Shown: positions 6,551-7,978 of the stretch, in pieces
Layout of the letters: every line of letters begins with the position of its first letter
How positions within the stretch are numbered: the stretch's first letter is position 1
Position numbers and translations under genes: made by a program
Origin: CAYVDB01 sp964450705
Lineage (GTDB): Bacteria > Patescibacteriota > Minisyncoccia > Phycocordibacterales > Zambryskibacteraceae
NCBI GenBank assembly: GCA_964450705.1
Contig: CAYVDB010000023.1
Coordinates: forward strand, 1 to 7,978
Direction: 5' to 3'
DNA length: 7,978 nt
The notes under the pieces: model-generated
The model's input: only the letters and a program-made list of their open reading frames with translations
Databases searched by the model: none
Told to the model about the DNA's origin: nothing

Positions 6551-6745
6551 AGTTAGATTTTCAGTTTTTCTTAGGGTAGCTCCCTGAGAAAAGGGTTGGT
6601 AACCAGGTCCGGATTCCGGATAAGGAGGCAACTCCCCAAAACCTGGCGAGATTCCGCCCGACCGCAAGGTCAAAAACAGGACGCACGGTAAACAGCCCGT
6701 GTATACCCCCTCACTCATAGCGCTATGAGTGAGGGGTTTCATTTT
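6551..6745 (+). ncRNA. Putative independent structured small RNA of about 190 nt
   Basis: Bounded by a consensus promoter and a strong terminator. Visible pairing: 6565-6576 with 6582-6593 (12 bp, two G-U, loop TAGCT); 6603-6608 with 6641-6646 (CCAGGT/ACCTGG), enclosing GGAG-GCAA-CTCC at 6624-6635; GGCG/CGCC at 6645-6648/6655-6658; GACC-GCAA-GGTC at 6660-6671; CACGG/CCGTG at 6684-6688/6697-6701. Two hairpins are capped by GCAA, a GNRA tetraloop. The segment is visibly richer in G and C than its surroundings, as expected for a folded RNA in an AT-leaning genome. It is not recognisable as tmRNA, RNase P RNA, SRP RNA or a riboswitch I know. The start is inferred from the promoter and could be off by several bases. 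Confidence 0.6.
6707..6745 (+). terminator. Rho-independent terminator of the small RNA
   Basis: CCCCTCACTCATAG (6707-6720) pairs perfectly with CTATGAGTGAGGGG (6723-6736), giving a 14-bp hairpin, followed by TTTCATTTT (6737-6745). No upstream sequence complementary to its 5' arm was found, which argues for a constitutive terminator rather than a riboswitch-controlled attenuator. Confidence 0.85.
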
Positions 6746-6774
6746 CCCAAAATTGCTGACAACTCCTGTAAGCG

Positions 6775-6804
6775 ATGCTTCTCAAGAAGCATTTGATCTA
6801 TAAT
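6775..6804 (+). promoter_or_regulatory. Operator-like palindrome beside a TATAAT hexamer
   Basis: ATGCTTCT (6775-6782) and AGAAGCAT (6785-6792) form perfect 8-bp arms around a 2-nt centre. A perfect TATAAT lies at 6799-6804, but there is no acceptable -35 hexamer 16-18 nt upstream; that position falls inside the palindrome. This could be an activator- or repressor-dependent second promoter for the 78-residue protein gene, or just a small hairpin. Confidence 0.3.
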
Positions 6805-6840
6805 GCAGGTTCAAACAGCCAATAAGCCTCGTAGCCAGAA

Positions 6841-6869
6841 TTGACAGTACAATTACATTGTTTTATTAT
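6841..6869 (+). promoter_or_regulatory. Near-consensus promoter of the 78-residue protein gene
   Basis: TTGACA (6841-6846), a 17-nt spacer and TATTAT (6864-6869). The start would be near 6876, giving a leader of about 34 nt that contains the AAGGAGG ribosome binding site (6896-6902). Confidence 0.75.
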
Positions 6870-6909
6870 TTGTACTAGCAAGTGTTCCCTCAAAAAAGGA
6901 GGTTCTGCG

Positions 6910-7146
6910 ATGAGTACTGGAAAATGGCCGCCACTCGACCCTGGCACTCGGGTCAAGACCACTCAGCCTAACGAATCAATGAGACGGGAGTGGACAGAAG
7001 AAGGTTGGACTGGGAAAAAGTCCGGCGTTCTTGGAACCATCCTGCGGCACCACGACTCCCACGGTCTGTGTTACGACATAGAACACGATGATGGGTCAGA
7101 AGGTTGCTACGATCCTTCTGAGTTTGAAGTTCTGGCTCAGTCCTAA
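6910..7146 (+). CDS. Small uncharacterised protein, possibly an SH3/KOW-like beta barrel
   Basis: 78 residues. The ATG at 6910 is chosen because a perfect AAGGAGG lies 7 nt upstream, the best ribosome binding site in the window; a longer frame from a TTG at 6841 would begin inside the promoter. The N-terminus is WPPLDPGTRVK (6-16). A segment GVLGTILRHHDSHGLCYDIE (39-58) then leads to HDDGSEGCYDPSEFEVL (59-75). Alternating short strands, Gly/Asp turns and a DPSEFEVL end suggest a small beta barrel of the SH3/KOW/Tudor kind, which commonly bind nucleic acid or protein. His48, His49, His51, Cys54 and Cys66 could bind metal. Both ideas are inference. It is monocistronic with its own promoter and terminator, and its codons are more GC-rich than those of the R-M genes. 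I recall similar small proteins in CPR genomes but know no function. Confidence 0.85.
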   Translation: MSTGKWPPLDPGTRVKTTQPNESMRREWTEEGWTGKKSGVLGTILRHHDSHGLCYDIEHDDGSEGCYDPSEFEVLAQS

Positions 7147-7149
7147 CCA

Positions 7150-7191
7150 CCACCCGAAGAAAAGCCGTACAGCTTTTCTTCGGGTGGTTTT
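7150..7191 (+). terminator. Rho-independent terminator after the 78-residue protein gene
   Basis: CCACCCGAAGAAAAGC (7150-7165) pairs perfectly over 16 bp with GCTTTTCTTCGGGTGG (7172-7187) around a 6-nt loop, followed by TTTT and a T-rich tail. It starts 3 nt after the stop codon. Confidence 0.92.
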
Positions 7192-7230
7192 CATTTTGCA
7201 AAATTAAGAATATAAAAGTATCTGCCCAAA

Positions 7231-7250
7231 TAAAAGATAGTAAAAGATAG
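7231..7250. repeat. Tandem 10-bp direct repeat
   Basis: Two perfect adjacent copies of TAAAAGATAG lie in the AT-rich region 58-77 bp upstream of the membrane protein gene at 7308. They could be a regulator site spaced by one helical turn, or simple-sequence noise in AT-rich DNA. No convincing promoter for the gene at 7308 was found, only scattered TATAAA-like hexamers. Confidence 0.4.
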
Positions 7251-7307
7251 TTTTTTATTTATATAAAAAGTGAAATAATTAGAGAATAAATATGCTTTTA
7301 TAAAAAT

Positions 7308-7787
7308 ATGAAAAAAATTCTCAATGTCTCATCGATAGTAGCAATTATTGCAGGAGCTATCCTAGTTATAGGTGGGGTATGGGGAATATTTTTTACATAT
7401 AAAAACATCGCACAAGAAAAGATTACTACCCCGCAAGATGCTTCCATCTCCCAAAGAAGAGTTCTAGGACCTTTTACTTTAAAAGCACAGGCAGACATTA
7501 TCCGCAAACACACACTGGAATCGACGCAAAACAAGACATTTGCAGAAATGCCTCGACAAATACAGAAAACGGACGATCAAGGAAGTCTCATATTTGATTC
7601 TGAAGGCAAACCTGTAATGGTTCCTAATACAAGCCGAGATATTTGGATCACAGCAACAACGCTTACTACCGCGCTTAATCTCGGAATCCTTACATATGTA
7701 TTTTCAGCACTAATCATTCTACTGGGTTTCATATCAATCTGGACCGGTATCGTGTTCAGATTTTTAGCAAATAGAGAGGCCCATTAA
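7308..7787 (+). CDS. Small membrane protein of the family often mislabelled 'aromatic ring-opening dioxygenase LigA'
   Basis: 159 residues. A hydrophobic segment at about 8-30 (VAIIAGAILVIGGVWGIFFT) is followed by a polar region (31-117) and a second long hydrophobic stretch at about 120-152 (LNLGILTYVFSALIILLGF), giving a hairpin with the polar loop probably outside the cell. The loop contains GPFTLKAQADIIRKHTLEST and KTFAEMPRQI. From memory these are the conserved parts of a short membrane protein family found in Actinobacteria and CPR bacteria whose database name refers to a dioxygenase; nothing here supports that enzymatic role and no metal-binding or catalytic pattern is seen. The ATG at 7308 starts a basic KK leader before the first membrane segment; there is no clear Shine-Dalgarno site. 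The upstream terminator separates it from the 78-residue gene. Confidence 0.8.
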   Translation: MKKILNVSSIVAIIAGAILVIGGVWGIFFTYKNIAQEKITTPQDASISQRRVLGPFTLKAQADIIRKHTLESTQNKTFAEMPRQIQKTDDQGSLIFDSEGKPVMVPNTSRDIWITATTLTTALNLGILTYVFSALIILLGFISIWTGIVFRFLANREAH

Positions 7788-7852
7788 AAATGGTGGGTAC
7801 CTTCCCCGCTCCAATACATGGGTATAGAGGTCTAAAATAAACAAGGTCTCCT

Positions 7853-7978
7853 ATGTCTAGGAATATAAAATCACTCCAAATACTGATCCTGATCTTATTA
7901 TCTTTTGCCCTTCATCTTGTATGGGAGTCAAATCATATAGTTCTCTACACAGGATATGAGACTATTGAAACTCGTCTT
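7853..7978 (+). CDS. N-terminal part of a membrane protein (partial)
   Basis: The frame opens at ATG 7853 and runs to the window edge without a stop, 42 codons. It begins MSRNIKSLQILILILLSFAL (1-20), a basic leader and a hydrophobic segment (about 8-23), then HLVWESNHIVLYTGYETIET. A first membrane helix followed by a V/FWE..H..LYTGYE segment recalls small multi-pass membrane proteins of unknown function, but the visible part is too short to name a family. The ribosome binding site is weak (AAGG at about 7843). It lies 65 bp after the preceding membrane protein gene on the same strand and may share its transcript; no terminator was seen between them. Confidence 0.7.
   Translation, partial: MSRNIKSLQILILILLSFALHLVWESNHIVLYTGYETIETRL

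Noticed and set aside
6594..6671. Possible SRP RNA, suggested by ACCAGGTCCGGA
   Set aside because: The essential GGAAGGAAGCAG core of SRP domain IV is missing; the following bases read TTCCGGATAAGG instead.
6640..6700. Cobalamin riboswitch or RNase P fragments (CCGCAA, CACGGTAAAC-like words)
   Set aside because: Only short words match. No B12 box (GCCACTG) and no RNase P GAGGAAAGTCC core is present, and the downstream gene is neither a transporter nor a cobalamin enzyme.
6512..6742. 76-codon minus-strand frame over the small RNA
   Set aside because: It runs through the terminator palindrome and the promoter on the other strand and has no ribosome binding site.
6841..6909. TTG start extending the 78-residue protein by 23 residues
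   Set aside because: The TTG is the first half of the -35 hexamer, whereas AAGGAGG sits 7 nt before the ATG at 6910.

Overview
The window looks like accessory DNA from an uncultivated bacterium with a small genome, most likely a member of the Candidate Phyla Radiation (Patescibacteria/Parcubacteria). Three things point there: a leftward gene start that reads MLSPQALKEF..., a short-protein N-terminus I associate from memory with these lineages; small family-less proteins on the right; and near-absent Shine-Dalgarno sites in most genes. Standard code 11 fits, because no long reading frame has an internal TGA. A run of 10 Ns at 581-590 shows this is a scaffolded, probably metagenomic, assembly.

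Left edge (1-330): the first 22 codons of a leftward gene leave the window. It is preceded by an unusually structured leader of about 220 nt, with at least seven inverted-repeat stems, two of them mutually exclusive, and a plausible leftward promoter.

Centre (331-6281): a compact rightward operon encodes a small excisionase-type helix-turn-helix protein, a type III restriction-modification methyltransferase (Mod), its helicase-nuclease partner (Res) and a 501-residue protein with three N-terminal membrane segments and a large unrecognised soluble domain. Junctions are -4, +4 and +2 nt, so the four genes are probably co-transcribed and translationally coupled. Mod keeps DPPY and FAGSGTT; Res keeps all helicase motifs and a PD-(D/E)XK nuclease, so the system looks functional. 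The whole operon is bracketed by two inverted, related arrays of 10-bp GATACAGAAT-type repeats; the left one abuts a perfect DnaA box. This suggests a mobile or plasmid-derived defence cassette, although no transposase or recombinase gene is inside it.

Right side (6282-7978): a gene-poor stretch, then a probable stand-alone structured small RNA with its own promoter and a strong terminator (about 6551-6745). Next is a monocistronic 78-residue protein gene with consensus promoter, strong RBS and terminator. Then comes a 159-residue membrane protein of the family commonly mislabelled 'aromatic ring-opening dioxygenase LigA', and the start of another membrane protein gene that runs off the edge.

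The most interesting items are the repeat-bracketed four-gene type III cassette with its membrane protein, and the two structured RNAs.
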